A stretch of DNA of 64,000 bases from Parapristionchus giblindavisi (Eukaryota; Nematoda; Chromadorea; Rhabditida; Diplogasteridae), in the NCBI GenBank assembly GCA_943737045.1, contig CALSFV010000438.1, positions 1 to 64,000 of the forward strand. Direction: 5' to 3'. Under the pieces are notes generated by a model. The model was given only the letters and a program-made list of their open reading frames with translations, made no database searches and had not been told where the DNA came from. This document shows, piece after piece, positions 1 to 11,850 of this stretch. The position numbers and the translations under genes were made by a program. Position 1 is the first letter of the stretch. The number at the start of each line of letters is the position of its first letter.

Positions 1-3000
1 ATAACTCAGAAGCAAGGGGCTAGCCCAGATTCGACCAGAGAATCACTCAGAAGCAAGGGGCTAGCCCAGATTCGACCAGGGAATCGCTCAGAAGCAAGGG
101 GCTAGCCCAGATTCGACCAGGGAATAACTCAGAAGCAAGGGGCTAGCCCAGATTCGACCAGAGAATCACTCAGAAGCAAGGGGCTAGCCCAGATTCGACC
201 AGGGTATCAGATTCAGATTCGACCAGGGAATCACTCAGAAGCAAGGGGCTAGCCCAGATTCGACCAGGGAATCACTCAGAAGCAAGGGGCTAGCAAAGAT
301 TCGACCAGGGAATAACTCAGAAGCAAGGGGCTAGTCCAGATTCGACCAGGGAATCACTCAGAAGCAAGGGGCTAGCCCAGATTCGACCAGGGAACCACTC
401 AGAAGCAAGGGGCTAGCCCAGATTCGACCAGGGAATCGCTCAGAAGCAAGGGGCTAGCCCAGATTCGACCAGGGAATAACTCAGAAGCAAGGGGCTAGCC
501 CAGATTCGACCAGAGAATCACTCAGAAGCAAGGGGCTAGCCCAGATTCGACCAGGGTATCAGATTCAGATTCGACCAGGGAATCACTCAGAAGCAAGGGG
601 CTAGCCCAGATTCGACCAGGGAATCACTCAGAAGCAAGGGGCTAGCAAAGATTCGACCAGGGAATCACTCAGAAGCAAGGGGCTAGCCCAGATTCGACCA
701 GGGAATCACTCAGAAGCAAGGGGCTAGCCCAGATTCGACCAGGGAATCACTCAGAAGCAAGGGGCTAGCCCAGATTCGACCAGGGTATCACTCAGAAGCA
801 AGGGGCTAGCCCAGATTCGACCAGGGAATCGCTCAGAAGCAATGGGCTAGCCCAGATTCGACCAGGGAATAACTCAGAAGCAAGGGGCTAGCCCAGATTC
901 GACCAGGTTATCACTCAGAAGCAAGGGGCTAGCCCAGATTCGACCAGGGAAACACTTAGAAGCAAGGGGCTAGCCCAGATTCGACCAGGGAATCACTCAG
1001 AAGCAAGGGGCTAGCCCAGATTCGACCAGGGTATCAGATTCAGATTCGACCAGGGAATCACTCAGAAGCAAGGGGCTAGCCCAGATTCGACCAGGGAATC
1101 GCTCAGAAGCAACGGGCTAGCCCAGATTCGACCAGGGAATAACTCAGAAGCAAGGGGCTAGCCCAGATTCGACCAGAGAATCACTCAGAAGCAAGGGGCT
1201 AGCCCAGATTCGACCAGGGTATCAGATTCAGATTCGACCAGGGAATCACTCAGAAGCAAGGGGCTAGCCCAGATTCGACCAGGGAATCACTCAGAAGCAA
1301 GGGGCTAGCAAAGATTCGACCAGGGAATAACTCAGAAGCAAGGGGCTAGTCCAGATTCGACCAGGGAATCACTCAGAAGCAAGGGGCTAGCCCAGATTCG
1401 ACCAGGGAATCACTCAGAAGCAAGGGGCTAGCCCAGATTCGACCAGGGAATCACTCAGAAGCAAGGGGCTAGCCCAGATTCGTCCAGGGAATCACTCAGA
1501 AGCAAGGGGCTAGCCCAGATTCGACCAGGGAATCACTCAGAAGCAAGGGGCTAGCCCAGATTCGACCAGGGAATCACTCAGAAGCAAGGGGCTAGCCCAG
1601 ATTCGACCAGGGTATCAGATTCAGATTCGACCAGGGAATCACTCAGAAGCAAGGGGCTAGCCCAGATTCGACCAGGGAATCACTCAGAAGCAAGGGGCTA
1701 GCCCAGATTCGACCAGGGAATCACTCAGAAGCAAGGGGCTAGCCCAGATTCGACCAGGGTATCACTCAGAAGCAAGGGGCTAGCCCAGATTCGACCAGGG
1801 AATCGCTCAGAAGCAAGGGGCTAGCCCAGATTCGACCAGGGAATAACTCAGAAGCAAGGGGCTAGCCCAGATTCGACCAGGTTATCACTCAGAAGCAAGG
1901 GGCTAGCCCAGATTCGACCAGGGAAACACTTAGAAGCAAGGGGCTAGCCCAGATTCGACCAGGGAATCACTCAGAAGCAAGGGGCTAGCCCAGATTCGAC
2001 CAGGGTATCAGATTCAGATTCGACCAGGGAATCACTCAGAAGCAAGGGGCTAGCCCAGATTCGACCAGGGAATCGCTCAGAAGCAACGGGCTAGCCCAGA
2101 TTCGACCAGGGAATAACTCAGAAGCAAGGGGCTAGCCCAGATTCGACCAGAGAATCACTCAGAAGCAAGGGGCTAGCCCAGATTCGACCAGGGTATCAGA
2201 TTCAGATTCGACCAGGGAATCACTCAGAAGCAAGGGGCTAGCCCAGATTCGACCAGGGAATCACTCAGAAGCAAGGGGCTAGCAAAGATTCGACCAGGGA
2301 ATAACTCAGAAGCAAGGGGCTAGTCCAGATTCGACCAGGGTATCACTCAGAAGCAAGGGGCTAGCCCAGATTCGACCAGGGAATCGCTCAGAAGCAAGGG
2401 GCTAGCCCAGATTCGACCAGGGAATAACTCAGAAGCAAGGGGCTAGCCCAGATTCGACCAGGTTATCACTCAGAAGCAAGGGGCTAGCCCAGATTCGACC
2501 AGGGAAACACTTAGAAGCAAGGGGCTAGCCCAGATTCGACCAGGGAATCACTCAGAAGCAAGGGGCTAGCCCAGATTCGACCAGGGTATCAGATTCAGAT
2601 TCGACCAGGGAATCACTCAGAAGCAAGGGGCTAGCCCAGATTCGACCAGGGAATCGCTCAGAAGCAACGGGCTAGCCCAGATTCGACCAGGGAATAACTC
2701 AGAAGCAAGGGGCTAGCCCAGATTCGACCAGAGAATCACTCAGAAGCAAGGGGCTAGCCCAGATTCGACCAGGGTATCAGATTCAGATTCGACCAGGGAA
2801 TCACTCAGAAGCAAGGGGCTAGCCCAGATTCGACCAGGGAATCACTCAGACGCAAGGGGCTAGCAAAGATTCGACCAGGGAATAACTCAGAAGCAAGGGG
2901 CTAGTCCAGATTCGACCAGGGAATCACTCAGAAGCAAGGGGCTAGCCCAGATTCGACCAGGGAATCACTCAGAAGCAAGGGGCTAGCCCAGATTCGACCA

Positions 3001-6000
3001 GGGAATCACTCAGAAGCAAGGGGCTAGCCCAGATTCGTCCAGGGAATCACTCAGAAGCAAGGGGCTAGCCCAGATTCGACCAGGGAATCACTCAGAAGCA
3101 AGGGGCTAGCCCAGATTCGACCAGGGAATCACTCAGAAGCAAGGGGCTAGCCCAGATTCGACCAGGGTATCAGATTCAGATTCGACCAGGGAATCACTCA
3201 GAAGCAAGGGGCTAGCCCAGATTCGACCAGGGAATCACTCAGAAGCAAGGGGCTAGCCCAGATTCGACCAGGGAATCACTCAGAAGCAAGGGGCTAGCCC
3301 AGATTCGACCAGGGAATCACTCAGAAGCAAGGGGCTAGCCCCGATTCGACCAGGGAATCACTCAGAAGCAAGGGGCTAGCCCAGATTCGACCAGGGTATC
3401 ACTCAGAAGCAAGGGGCTAGCCCAGATTCGACCAGGGAATCGCTCAGAAGCAAGGGGCTAGCCCAGATTCGACCAGGGAATAACTCAGAAGCAAGGGGCT
3501 AGCCCAGATTCGACCAGGGAATCACTCAGAAGCAAGGGGCTAGCCCAGATTCGACCAGGGAATCACTCAGAAGCAAGGGGCTAGCCCAGATTCGACCAGG
3601 GTATCACTCAGAAGCAAGGGGCTAGCCCAGATTCGACCAGGGAATCGCTCAGAAGCAAGGGGCTAGCCCAGATTCAACCAGGGAATAACTCAGAAGCAAG
3701 GGGCTAGCCCAGATTCGACCAGGTTATCACTCAGAAGCAAGGGGCTAGCCCAGATTCGACCAGGGAAACACTTAGAAGCAAGGGGCTAGCCCAGATTCGA
3801 CCAGTGAATCACTCAGAAGCAAGGGGCTAGCCCAGATTCGACCAGGGAATCGCTCAGAAGCAAGGGGCTAGCCCAGATTCGACCAGGGAATAACTCAGAA
3901 GCAAGGGGCTAGCCCAGATTCGACCAGGTTATCACTCAGAAGCAAGGGGCTAGCCCAGATTCGACCAGGGAATCGCTCAGAAGCAAGGGGCTAGCCCAGA
4001 TTCGACCAGGGAATAACTCAGAAGCAAGGGGCTAGCCCAGATTCGACCAGGGTATCAGATTCAGATTCGACCAGGGAATCACTCAGAAGCAAGGGGCTAG
4101 CCCAGATTCGACCAGGGAATCACTCAGAAGCAAGGGGCTAGCCCAGATTCGACCAGGGAATCACTCAGAAGCAAGGGGCTAGCCCAGATTCGACCAGGGT
4201 ATCACTCAGAAGCAAGGGGCTAGCCCAGATTCGACCAGGGAATCGCTCAGAAGCAAGGGGCTAGACCAGATTCGACCAGGGAATAACTCAGAAGCAAGGG
4301 GCTAGCCCAGATTCGACCAGGGAATCACTCAGAAGCAAGGGGCTAGCCCAGATTCGACCAGGGAATCACTCAGAAGCAAGGGGCTAGCCCAGATTCGACC
4401 AGGGTATCACTCAGAAGCAAGGGGCTAGCCCAGATTCGACCAGGGAATCGCTCAGAAGCAAGGGGCTAGCCCAGATTCGACCAGGGAATAACTCAGAAGC
4501 AAGGGGCTAGCCCAGATTCGACCAGGTTATCACTCAGAAGCAAGGGGCTATCCCAGATTCGACCAGGGAAACACTTAGAAGCAAGGGGCTAGCCCAGATT
4601 CGACCAGTGAATCACTCAGAAGCAAGGGGCTAGCCCAGATTCGACCAGGGAATCGCTCAGAAGCAAGGGGCTAGCCCAGATTCGACCAGGGAATAACTCA
4701 GAAGCAAGGGGCTAGCCCAGATTCGACCAGAGAATCACTCAGAAGCAAGGGGCTAGCCCAGATTCGACCAGGGAATCACTCAGAAGCAAGGGGCTAGCCC
4801 AGATTCGACCAGGGAATCGCTCAGAAGCAAGGGGCTAGCCCAGATTCGACCAGGGAATAACTCAGAAGCAAGGGGCTAGCCCAGATTCGACCAGGTTATC
4901 ACTCAGAAGCAAGGGGCTAGCCCAGATTCGACCAGGGAATCGCTCAGAAGCAAGGGGCTAGCCCAGATTCGACCAGGGAATCACTCAGAAGCAAGGGGCT
5001 AGCCCAGATTCGACCAGGGAATCACTCAGAAGCAAGGGGCTAGCCCAGATTCGACCAGGGTATCACTCAGAAGCAAGGGGCTAGCCCAGATTCGACCAGG
5101 GAATCGCTCAGAAGCAAGGGGCTAGACCAGATTCGACCAGGGAATAACTCAGAAGCAAGGGGCTAGCCCAGATTCGACCAGGGAATCACTCAGAAGCAAG
5201 GGGCTAGCCCAGATTCGACCAGGGAATCACTCAGAAGCAAGGGGCTAGCCCAGATTCGACCAGGGTATCACTCAGAAGCAAGGGGCTAGCCCAGATTCGA
5301 CCAGGGAATCGCTCAGAAGCAAGGGGCTAGCCCAGATTCGACCAGGGAATAACTCAGAAGCAAGGGGCTAGCCCAGATTCGACCAGGGAATAACTCAGAA
5401 GCAAGGGGCTAGCCCAGATTCGACCAGGTTATCACTCAGAAGCAAGGGGCTAGCCCAGATTCGACCAGGGAATCGCTCAGAAGCAAGGGGCTAGCCCAGA
5501 TTCGACCAGGGAATCACTCAGAAGCAAGGGGCTAGCCCAGATTCGACCAGGGAATCACTCAGAAGCAAGGGGCTAGCCCAGATTCGACCAGGGTATCACT
5601 CAGAAGCAAGGGGCTAGCCCAGATTCGACCAGGGAATCGCTCAGAAGCAAGGGGCTAGACCAGATTCGACCAGGGAATAACTCAGAAGCAAGGGGCTAGC
5701 CCAGATTCGACCAGGGAATCACTCAGAAGCAAGGGGCTAGCCCAGATTCGACCAGGGAATCACTCAGAAGCAAGGGGCTAGCCCAGATTCGACCAGGGTA
5801 TCACTCAGAAGCAAGGGGCTAGCCCAGATTCGACCAGGGAATCGCTCAGAAGCAAGGGGCTAGCCCAGATTCGACCAGGGAATAACTCAGAAGCAAGGGG
5901 CTAGCCCAGATTCGACCAGGTTATCACTCAGAAGCAAGGGGCTAGCCCAGATTCGACCAGGGAAACACTTAGAAGCAAGGGGCTAGCCCAGATTCGACCA

Positions 6001-6715
6001 GTGAATCACTCAGAAGCAAGGGGCTAGCCCAGATTCGACCAGGGAATCGCTCAGAAGCAAGGGGCTAGCCCAGATTCGACCAGGGAATAACTCAGAAGCA
6101 AGGGGCTAGCCCAGATTCGACCAGAGAATCACTCAGAAGCAAGGGGCTAGCCCAGATTCGACCAGGGAATCACTCAGAAGCAAGGGGCTAGCCCAGATTC
6201 GACCAGGGAATCGCTCAGAAGCAAGGGGCTAGCCCAGATTCGACCAGGGAATAACTCAGAAGCAAGGGGCTAGCCCAGATTCGACAGGTTATCACTCAGA
6301 AGCAAGGGGCTAGCCCAGATTCGACCAGGGAATCGCTCAGAAGCAAGGGGCTAGCCCAGATTCGACCAGGGAATAACTCAGAAGCAAGGGGCTAGCCCAG
6401 ATTCGACCAGAGAATCACTCAGAAGCAAGGGGCTAGCCCAGATTCGACCAGGGAATCACTCAGAAGCAAGGGGCTAGCCCAGATTCGACCAGGGTATCAG
6501 ATTCAGATTCGACCAGGGAATCACTCAGAAGCAAGGGGCTAGCCCAGATTCGACCAGGGAATCACTCAGAAGCAAGGGGCTAGCAAAGATTCGACCAGGG
6601 AATAACTCAGAAGCAAGGGGCTAGTCCAGATTCGACCAGGGAATCACTCAGAAGCAAGGGGCTAGCCCAGATTCGACCAGGGAATCACTCAGAAGCAAGG
6701 GGCTAGCCCAGATTC
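1..6715 (+). repeat. 41-bp satellite array, segment 1
   Basis: Head-to-tail 41-bp monomers, all in one orientation. Each monomer holds a conserved CTCAGAAGCAAGG box, a 10-bp palindrome GGGCTAGCCC and the box AGATTCGACC. The period was counted directly (for example base 1 to base 42). Common variants here are TAACTC and TCGCTC in place of TCACTC, GGTTATC, AAACACTTA, AGAATC, and GCAAAG or GTCCAG after CTA. Twelve shortened 24-bp units occur, for example at 202, 554, 1029, 1217, 1610, 2003, 2191, 2584, 2772, 3165, 4050 and 6492. One 40-bp monomer lies near 6285, where one C is lost from GACCAG. No open reading frame crosses the array, because 41 is not a multiple of 3 and each monomer carries TAG. 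The last eight bases (6708-6715) are the left copy of the target duplication of transposon copy 1. Confidence 0.98.
1029..3188 (+). repeat. Higher-order repeat marked by 24-bp units (188/393/581/974 bp)
   Basis: Eight 24-bp short units start at 1029, 1217, 1610, 2003, 2191, 2584, 2772 and 3165. Their spacings are 188, 393, 393, 188, 393, 188 and 393 bp, that is 4 or 9 full monomers plus one 24-bp unit. The larger periods are 581 and 974 bp. The accompanying variants (GCAACGGG, GTCCAG, AAACACTTA) recur with them, so this is tandem amplification of a multi-monomer block rather than independent mutation. Confidence 0.85.
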
Positions 6716-6769
6716 GGCGCTTGTTCCGCAAATGTGCACACTTGCCACACCCCCTTTAAGCCCCCCCCC
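6716..6769 (+). repeat. Left terminal inverted repeat, copy 1
   Basis: Pairs with 8965-9019. Position 34 differs (A on the left, G in the complement of the right end). The G interrupting the terminal C-tract is missing, leaving an uninterrupted run of nine C at 6761-6769. Confidence 0.93.
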
Positions 6770-7264
6770 TCCAACCGTGCACTGCGTACTCTCTCATATC
6801 TGAACGCTCTCTCACCTCTCTCTCGGCATCTTGCGCAGTCTCTCATATGCCAACGCTCTCTAGCGCTCACTCTCTCATATATCAACGCTCTCTCTCTCAC
6901 TCTTGATTAACTAATGATGACCTAACAAGACAATAAGCGGGGTAAAACAAGGTTTACCTCATTCAATCAGTCTAATTATGTCAATATCCCCGTCTCCCGA
7001 GTCTTCTCCCAAATCCCCTAGCTCTCCGATTCTCTCCAGTGATGTTAGTTCTGGATCAACCTATTCTCCCGTCAAACCTACCGTACCAACGCCCCCACTT
7101 CGTTATCCTTTGCCGGCTGGTAGTTGCCCCAATTGGGAGGATGGTTTACCGCCCCACAGCGAAGCTCTCAATCTATTCAAGGGTGTGCATTCTCGGCAGC
7201 TAGAGATGTTTCTGTCCCTTCCTAAGGAAACACACATTGAACAAATGAAAAGTATGGGTTTGCT

Positions 7265-7431
7265 ATATATATATAATAATTTATTTATCTTTAACGATAA
7301 ACAGAGAGGTGAAAAAGAAAGTAAAACAATATTATGGAATGATGCGTGAGATCAAACATTGAATCAAGTGGGGACGACAGTAAATGATAATGATGCAAGA
7401 GTTAAATAAATCGTTACAAGGGAAAGATAGA
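7265..7431 (-). other. 3' untranslated region and TA-rich tail of the LINE fragment
   Basis: About 167 bp lie between the polymerase stop and the left junction. The sequence is A/T-rich and ends, read on the minus strand, in TAATTTATTATTATATATAT-like short repeats rather than a poly(A) tail. Such short terminal repeats are known for CR1-type LINEs and others. No other feature is seen. Confidence 0.6.
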
Positions 7432-8373
7432 TCAGTCTGGGATCGAGAAGTCGATCCTATTTTCGGGTAGTGATAGTAAACGTGCCGCCCTAGCGAAGAA
7501 ACTGTAGTGCCTATATTGGAACCGTGACCCGGGATTATTGAAATTTATCCCATTTCTGGTTATATAGGTATTGAAATAATGGGATTTCTTGTTCGAAATT
7601 TTGAACTTGCCTCTGAGAAGTTTGAGGGAAGTTCTAACGTCTATATTTAGTCTACGTTTTTCTAGCGTTTCCAGTTTAAGTTTTGTATTACGCTCAGGTG
7701 CTCCAGGCATATTCTCCCATGTATAACCATAGCAACGTGCGAATACTCTTCTGGTAAAGTAATTCTGAACTTTTTCGAGGATTTTAATATCCTTTTTCTG
7801 ATAGGGATTAAAGACTGTTGAAGCACTTTCAAGGATGGGGCGAATGTAGATCGAGAATGCTTTGAGGAGAATTGTAGGCTTTTTAGTCCGCAGTGCACGC
7901 ATTAGTATGTGGCAAGCAGACTTTGCTTTTATTGAAATAGCTCTGCAATGGTCGGAAAATGTTAAAGTTTTCTGGATAGCAAAACCAAGGTCTTTAACTA
8001 CTTCCTTTTTATTCAGTATTGCATTTTCGATCATATAATTCCGTTTTGGGTTCGCTCTTCCAAGATGTAGGGTGGTGCATTTGTGAGATGCGAGAGGCAA
8101 TTGCCAATCATTAGCCCATCTAACTATTTTATCCACTGCTATTTGCAGTGGGACAGGAGGGTCGTCCTTATTAAATGATTTATATATTTTGATGTCATCG
8201 GCATATAATCTGGCAACAACATCGTTATTTTGTACCAGTGCCGGTATTTCAGAAGTGAAAATTAAAAATAGTAAGGGTCCAAGTACAGAGCCCTGCGGTA
8301 CGCCACTACTGACTAGGTGAGAATCGGACAGTTTATCTTTAACTCGAACTTGAAATGATCTATTGGAAAGATA
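7432..8373 (-). pseudogene. Reverse transcriptase fragment of a non-LTR retrotransposon
   Basis: This is 313 codons of open frame on the minus strand ending at a stop at 7432. An accidental upstream ATG at 8433 inside the host transposon extends it to 333 residues, of which the first 20 are antisense transposon sequence. In that numbering, SGVPQGSVLGP lies at residues 43-53 (template-grip motif B) and YADD at 77-80 (two catalytic aspartates of motif C). A thumb/connection region follows, including KKDIKILEKVQNYFTRRVF and RRLNIDVRTSLKLLRG, typical of LINE polymerases. The fingers, the motif A aspartate and the upstream endonuclease are missing, so it cannot be a working polymerase. The frame has no internal stop, which suggests a recent insertion. 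CR1/Jockey-like is the best guess. Confidence 0.88.
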
Positions 8374-8766
8374 AAGCAAGACTTGCATGTGCGGCTGTAC
8401 GATGACTCTCAAAAAAAAACAGAAAGAAATCAATTCTCATGGTGGTTCATCTGCCCCTACAGAACTTGCTACAAAAGAGTTTCAATTGCAAGGGGAACGA
8501 TCTTTGAGCACATGAAGCTACCGTACCAAGATGTCTTCAGAATAATATATGCTTTTTTTTCGTACCAATTAGTCGATTCACTCATTAATATTTCTTCATT
8601 AATAAATTTGTTAGCACGTTCTGGTTAGAGCACAGACATACAGACAAACCAGGTAAGACACACAGGGGAGATGAGAGAGGAGAGAGAGCTGGACAGTGAG
8701 AGTAAGCGAGAGAGCGTGTTCTAGCGAGAGAGAGCGCATGCGAGGCTTGTAGTTTGTATCGCCCCC

Positions 8767-8774
8767 TATAAATA
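8767..8774 (+). promoter_or_regulatory. TATA box pointing outward, copy 1
   Basis: TATAAATA in the context CCCCTATAAATAGCC, about 245 bp from the right end and directed towards the satellite. A TCAGTT initiator-like motif lies at 8808-8813. It is present unchanged in all five copies. Whether it is used is unknown. Confidence 0.45.
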
Positions 8775-8844
8775 GCCTCGGCCTGCTCATTCTTCGCCTC
8801 TGATTCATCAGTTGCGCCTCTCTTATTCGAGAGCATTTTGGTTT

Positions 8845-8969
8845 GGGGAAGGGACTTCGCGATGAAGACCCTTCCCTACCCCGGACTTCTCCATTTTCTT
8901 GGAGAAGTCGCCGAGCAGGAGCCGGCTGGGGCTTCTCCCCCTTCCAGGCTATCTGCCTGGAAAAGGGGG
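8845..8969 (+). other. Three-hairpin cluster at right end, copy 1
   Basis: Three inverted repeats in a row, as detailed for copy 2 (18621-18745). In this copy the middle hairpin loop reads TTTTCT instead of TCTTCT; the stems are unchanged. Confidence 0.6.
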
Positions 8970-9019
8970 CGGGGCTTAAAGGGGGCGTGGCAAGTGTGCA
9001 CATTTGCGGAACAAGCGCC
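8965..9019 (-). repeat. Right terminal inverted repeat, copy 1
   Basis: Complement of 6716-6769. It carries CACATTTGCGG, the version shared with copy 3. The target duplication CCAGATTC follows at 9020-9027. Confidence 0.93.
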
Positions 9020-9239
9020 CCAGATTCGACCAGGGAATAACTCAGAAGCAAGGGGCTAGCCCAGATTCGACCAGGTTATCACTCAGAAGCAAGGGGCTAG
9101 CCCAGATTCGACCAGGGAAACACTTAGAAGCAAGGGGCTAGCCCAGATTCGACCAGTGAATCACTCAGAAGCAAGGGGCTAGCCCAGATTCGACCAGGGA
9201 ATCGCTCAGAAGCAAGGGGCTAGCCCAGATTCGACCAGG

Positions 9240-11850
9240 GAATAACTCAGAAGCAAGGGGCTAGCCCAGATTCGACCAGGGAAACACTTAGAAGCAAGGG
9301 GCTAGCCCAGATTCGACCAGTGAATCACTCAGAAGCAAGGGGCTAGCCCAGATTCGACCAGGGAATCGCTCAGAAGCAAGGGGCTAGCCCAGATTCGACC
9401 AGGGAATAACTCAGAAGCAAGGGGCTAGCCCAGATTCGACCAGAGAATCACTCAGAAGCAAGGGGCTAGCCCAGATTCGACCAGGGAATCACTCAGAAGC
9501 AAGGGGCTAGCCCAGATTCGACCAGGGTATCAGATTCAGATTCGACCAGGGAATCACTCAGAAGCAAGGGGCTAGCCCAGATTCGACCAGGGAATCACTC
9601 AGAAGCAAGGGGCTAGCAAAGATTCGACCAGGGAATAACTCAGAAGCAAGGGGCTAGTCCAGATTCGACCAGGGAATCACTCAGAAGCAAGGGGCTAGCA
9701 CAGATTCGACCAGGGAATCACTCAGAAGCAAGGGGCTAGCCCAGATTCGACCAGGGAATCACTCAGAAGCAAGGGGCTAGCCCAGATTCGACCAGGGAAT
9801 CACTCAGAAGCAAGGGGCTAGCCCAGATTCGACCAGGGAATCACTCAGAAGCAAGGGGCTAGCCCAGATTCGACCAGGGAATCACTCAGAAGCAAGGGGC
9901 TAGCCCAGATTCGACCAGGGAATCACTCAGAAGCAAGGGGCTAGCAAAGATTCGACCGGGGAATCACTCAGAAGCAAGGGGCTAGTCCAGATTCGACCAG
10001 GGAATCACTCAGAAGCAAGGGGCTAGCCCAGATTCGACCAGTGAATCACTCAGAAGCAAGGGGCTAGCCCAGATTCGACCAGGGAATCGCTCAGAAGCGA
10101 GGGGCTAGCCCAGATTCGACCAGGGAATAACTCAGAAGCAAGGGGCTAGCCCAGATTCGACCAGAGAATCACTCAGAAGCAAGGGGCTAGCCCAGATTCG
10201 ACCAGGGAATCACTCAGAAGCAAGGGGCTAGCCCAGATTCGACCAGGGTATCAGATTCAGATTCGACCAGTGAATCACTCAGAAGCAAGGGGCTAGCCCA
10301 GATTCGACCAGGGAATCACTCAGAAGCAAGGGGCTAGCCCAGATTCGACCAGGGAATCACTCAGAAGCAAGGGGCTAGTCCAGATTCGACCAGGGAATCA
10401 CTCAGAAGCAAGGGGCTAGTCCAGATTCGACCAGGGAATCACTCAGAAGCAAGGGGCTAGCCCAGATTCGACCAGGGAATCACTCAGAAGCAAGGGGCTA
10501 GCCCAGATTCGACCAGGGAATCACTCAGAAGCAAGGGGCTAGCACAGATTCGACCAGGGAATCACTCAGAAGCAAGGGGCTAGCCCAGATTCGACCAGGG
10601 AATCACTCAGAAGCAAGGGGTTAGCCCAGATTCGACCAGGGAATCACTCAGAAGCAATGGACTAGCCCAGATTCGACCAGGGAATCACTCAGAAGCAAGG
10701 GGCTAGCCCAGATTCGACCAGGGTATCACTCAGAAGCAAGGGGCTAGCCCAGATTCGACCAGGGAATCACTCAGAAGCAAGGGGCTAGCCCAGATTCGAC
10801 CAGGGAATCACTCAGAAGCATGGGGCTAGCCCAGATGCGACCAGGGAATCACTCAGAAGCAAGGGGCTAGCCCAGATTCGACCAGGGAATCACTCAGAAG
10901 CAAGGGGCTAGCCCAGATTCGACCAGGGAATCACTCAGAAGCAAGGGGCTAGCCCAGATTCGACCAGGGAATCACTCAGAAGCAAAGGGCTAGCCCAGAT
11001 TCGACCAGGGAATCACTCAGAAGCAAGGGGCTAGCCCAGATTCGACCAGGGAATCACTCAGAAGCAAGGGGCTAGCCCAGATTCGACCAGGGAATCACTC
11101 AGAAGCAAGGGGCTAGCACAGATTCGACCAGGGAATCACTCAGAAGCAAGGGGCTAGCCCAGATTCGACCAGGGAATCACTCAGAAGCAAGGGGTTAGCC
11201 CAGATTCGACCAGGGAATCACTCAGAAGCAAGGGGCTAGCCCAGATTCGACCAGGGAATGACTCAGAAGCAAGGGGCTAGCCCAGATTCGACCAGGGTAT
11301 CACTCAGAAGCAAGGGGCTAGCCCAGATTCGACCAGGGAATCACTCAGAAGCAAGGGGCTAGCCCAGATTCGACCAGGGAATCACTCAGAAGCATGGGGC
11401 TAGCCCAGTTGCGACCAGGGAATCACTCAGAAGCAAGGGGCTAGCCCAGATTCGACCAGGGAATCACTCAGAAGCAAGGGGCTAGCCCAGATTCGACCAG
11501 GGAATCACTCAGAAGCAAGGGGCTAGCCCAGATTCGACCAGGGAATCACTCAGAAGCAAAGGGCTAGCCCAGATTCGACCAGGGAATCACTCAGAAGCAA
11601 GGGGCGAGCCCAGATTCGACCAGGGAATCACTCAGAAGCAAGGGGCTAGCCCAGATTCGACCAGGGTATCACTCAGAAGCAAGGGGCTAACCCAGATTCG
11701 ACCAGGGTATCACTCAGAAGCAAGGGGCTAGCCCAGATTCGACCAGGGAATAACTCAGAAGCAAGGGGCTAGCCCAGATTCGACCAGGGAATCATTCAGA
11801 AGTAAGGGGCTAGCCCAGATTCGACCAGGGAATCACTCAGAAGCAAGGGG
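9240..11850 (+). repeat. Segmental duplication, member A (offset 14,433 bp)
   Basis: Markers at 9525 and 10246 (24-bp units), 10821 and 11395 (GCATGGGG) and 11801 (AGTAAGG) recur exactly 14,433 bp later at 23958, 24679, 25254, 25828 and 26234. The right ends of transposon copies 1 and 3 (9019, 23452) are also 14,433 bp apart. The limits are approximate: the first few monomers after the transposons differ, and the match fades after about 11.85 kb. Confidence 0.85.

Larger units (their letters stand above)
7265..8373 (-). mobile_element. 5'-truncated non-LTR retrotransposon (LINE) insertion
   Basis: Comparing copy 1 with the other four shows that GCCATC between GGGTTTGCT and AAGCAAGAC is replaced by this 1,109-bp stretch. 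On the minus strand it reads: the C-terminal part of a reverse transcriptase, a stop at 7432, about 167 bp of 3' untranslated sequence, and a 3' end of short TA/TAA repeats (7265-7280). Its 5' end is cut inside the polymerase domain, typical of incomplete target-primed reverse transcription. No target duplication is visible; instead six target bases are missing. The protein has the general look of the CR1/Jockey group, but the clade was not tested. Confidence 0.88.
6978..8628 (+). pseudogene. Merlin-like transposase N-terminal remnant, split by LINE insertion (copy 1)
   Basis: The reading frame opens at ATG 6978 with a Ser/Pro-rich leader, as in the other copies, and runs to 7264. There the retrotransposon interrupts it; the frame continues into the insert and stops by 7349. 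The rest of the remnant resumes at 8374: the A9 run is at 8411-8419, and the second-frame segment (WWFICPYRTCYKR, then VSIARGTIFE) ends at 8628. No DDE catalytic domain follows. A Gly-to-Arg change (PLRYPL) is private to this copy. The gene was already split between frames and truncated before the insertion, judging by the intact sister copies. The product cannot be active. Confidence 0.8.
6716..9019 (+). mobile_element. Merlin-like non-autonomous DNA transposon, copy 1 (carries a nested LINE fragment)
   Basis: The ends are inverted repeats of about 55 bp beginning GGCGCTTGTTCCGC and ending in its complement. The octamer CCAGATTC is present at 6708-6715 and again at 9020-9027, an 8-bp target duplication. 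That size fits Merlin elements (8-9 bp), although hAT, P and KDZ elements also make 8-bp duplications. The family call rests on the transposase remnant inside. The copy is 2,304 bp because 1,109 bp of a non-LTR retrotransposon replaced six bases; without it the element would be about 1.2 kb like the other four. Its C-tract near 6761 lacks the G seen in the other copies. It has no catalytic domain, so it could move only with enzyme supplied in trans. The left flank matches that of copies 2 and 3. Confidence 0.9.

Noticed and set aside
1..6715. CRISPR-like array of regular direct repeats
   Set aside because: The repeats are contiguous with no unique spacers, the same monomer continues for tens of kilobases, and there are no cas genes.
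8611..9051. 146-codon minus-strand frame at the right end of the transposons (also at 18387, 23044, 29372, 33456)
   Set aside because: It spans the terminal repeat, hairpins and GA-rich tract and runs into the satellite; its composition follows low-complexity sequence and no domain is recognisable.
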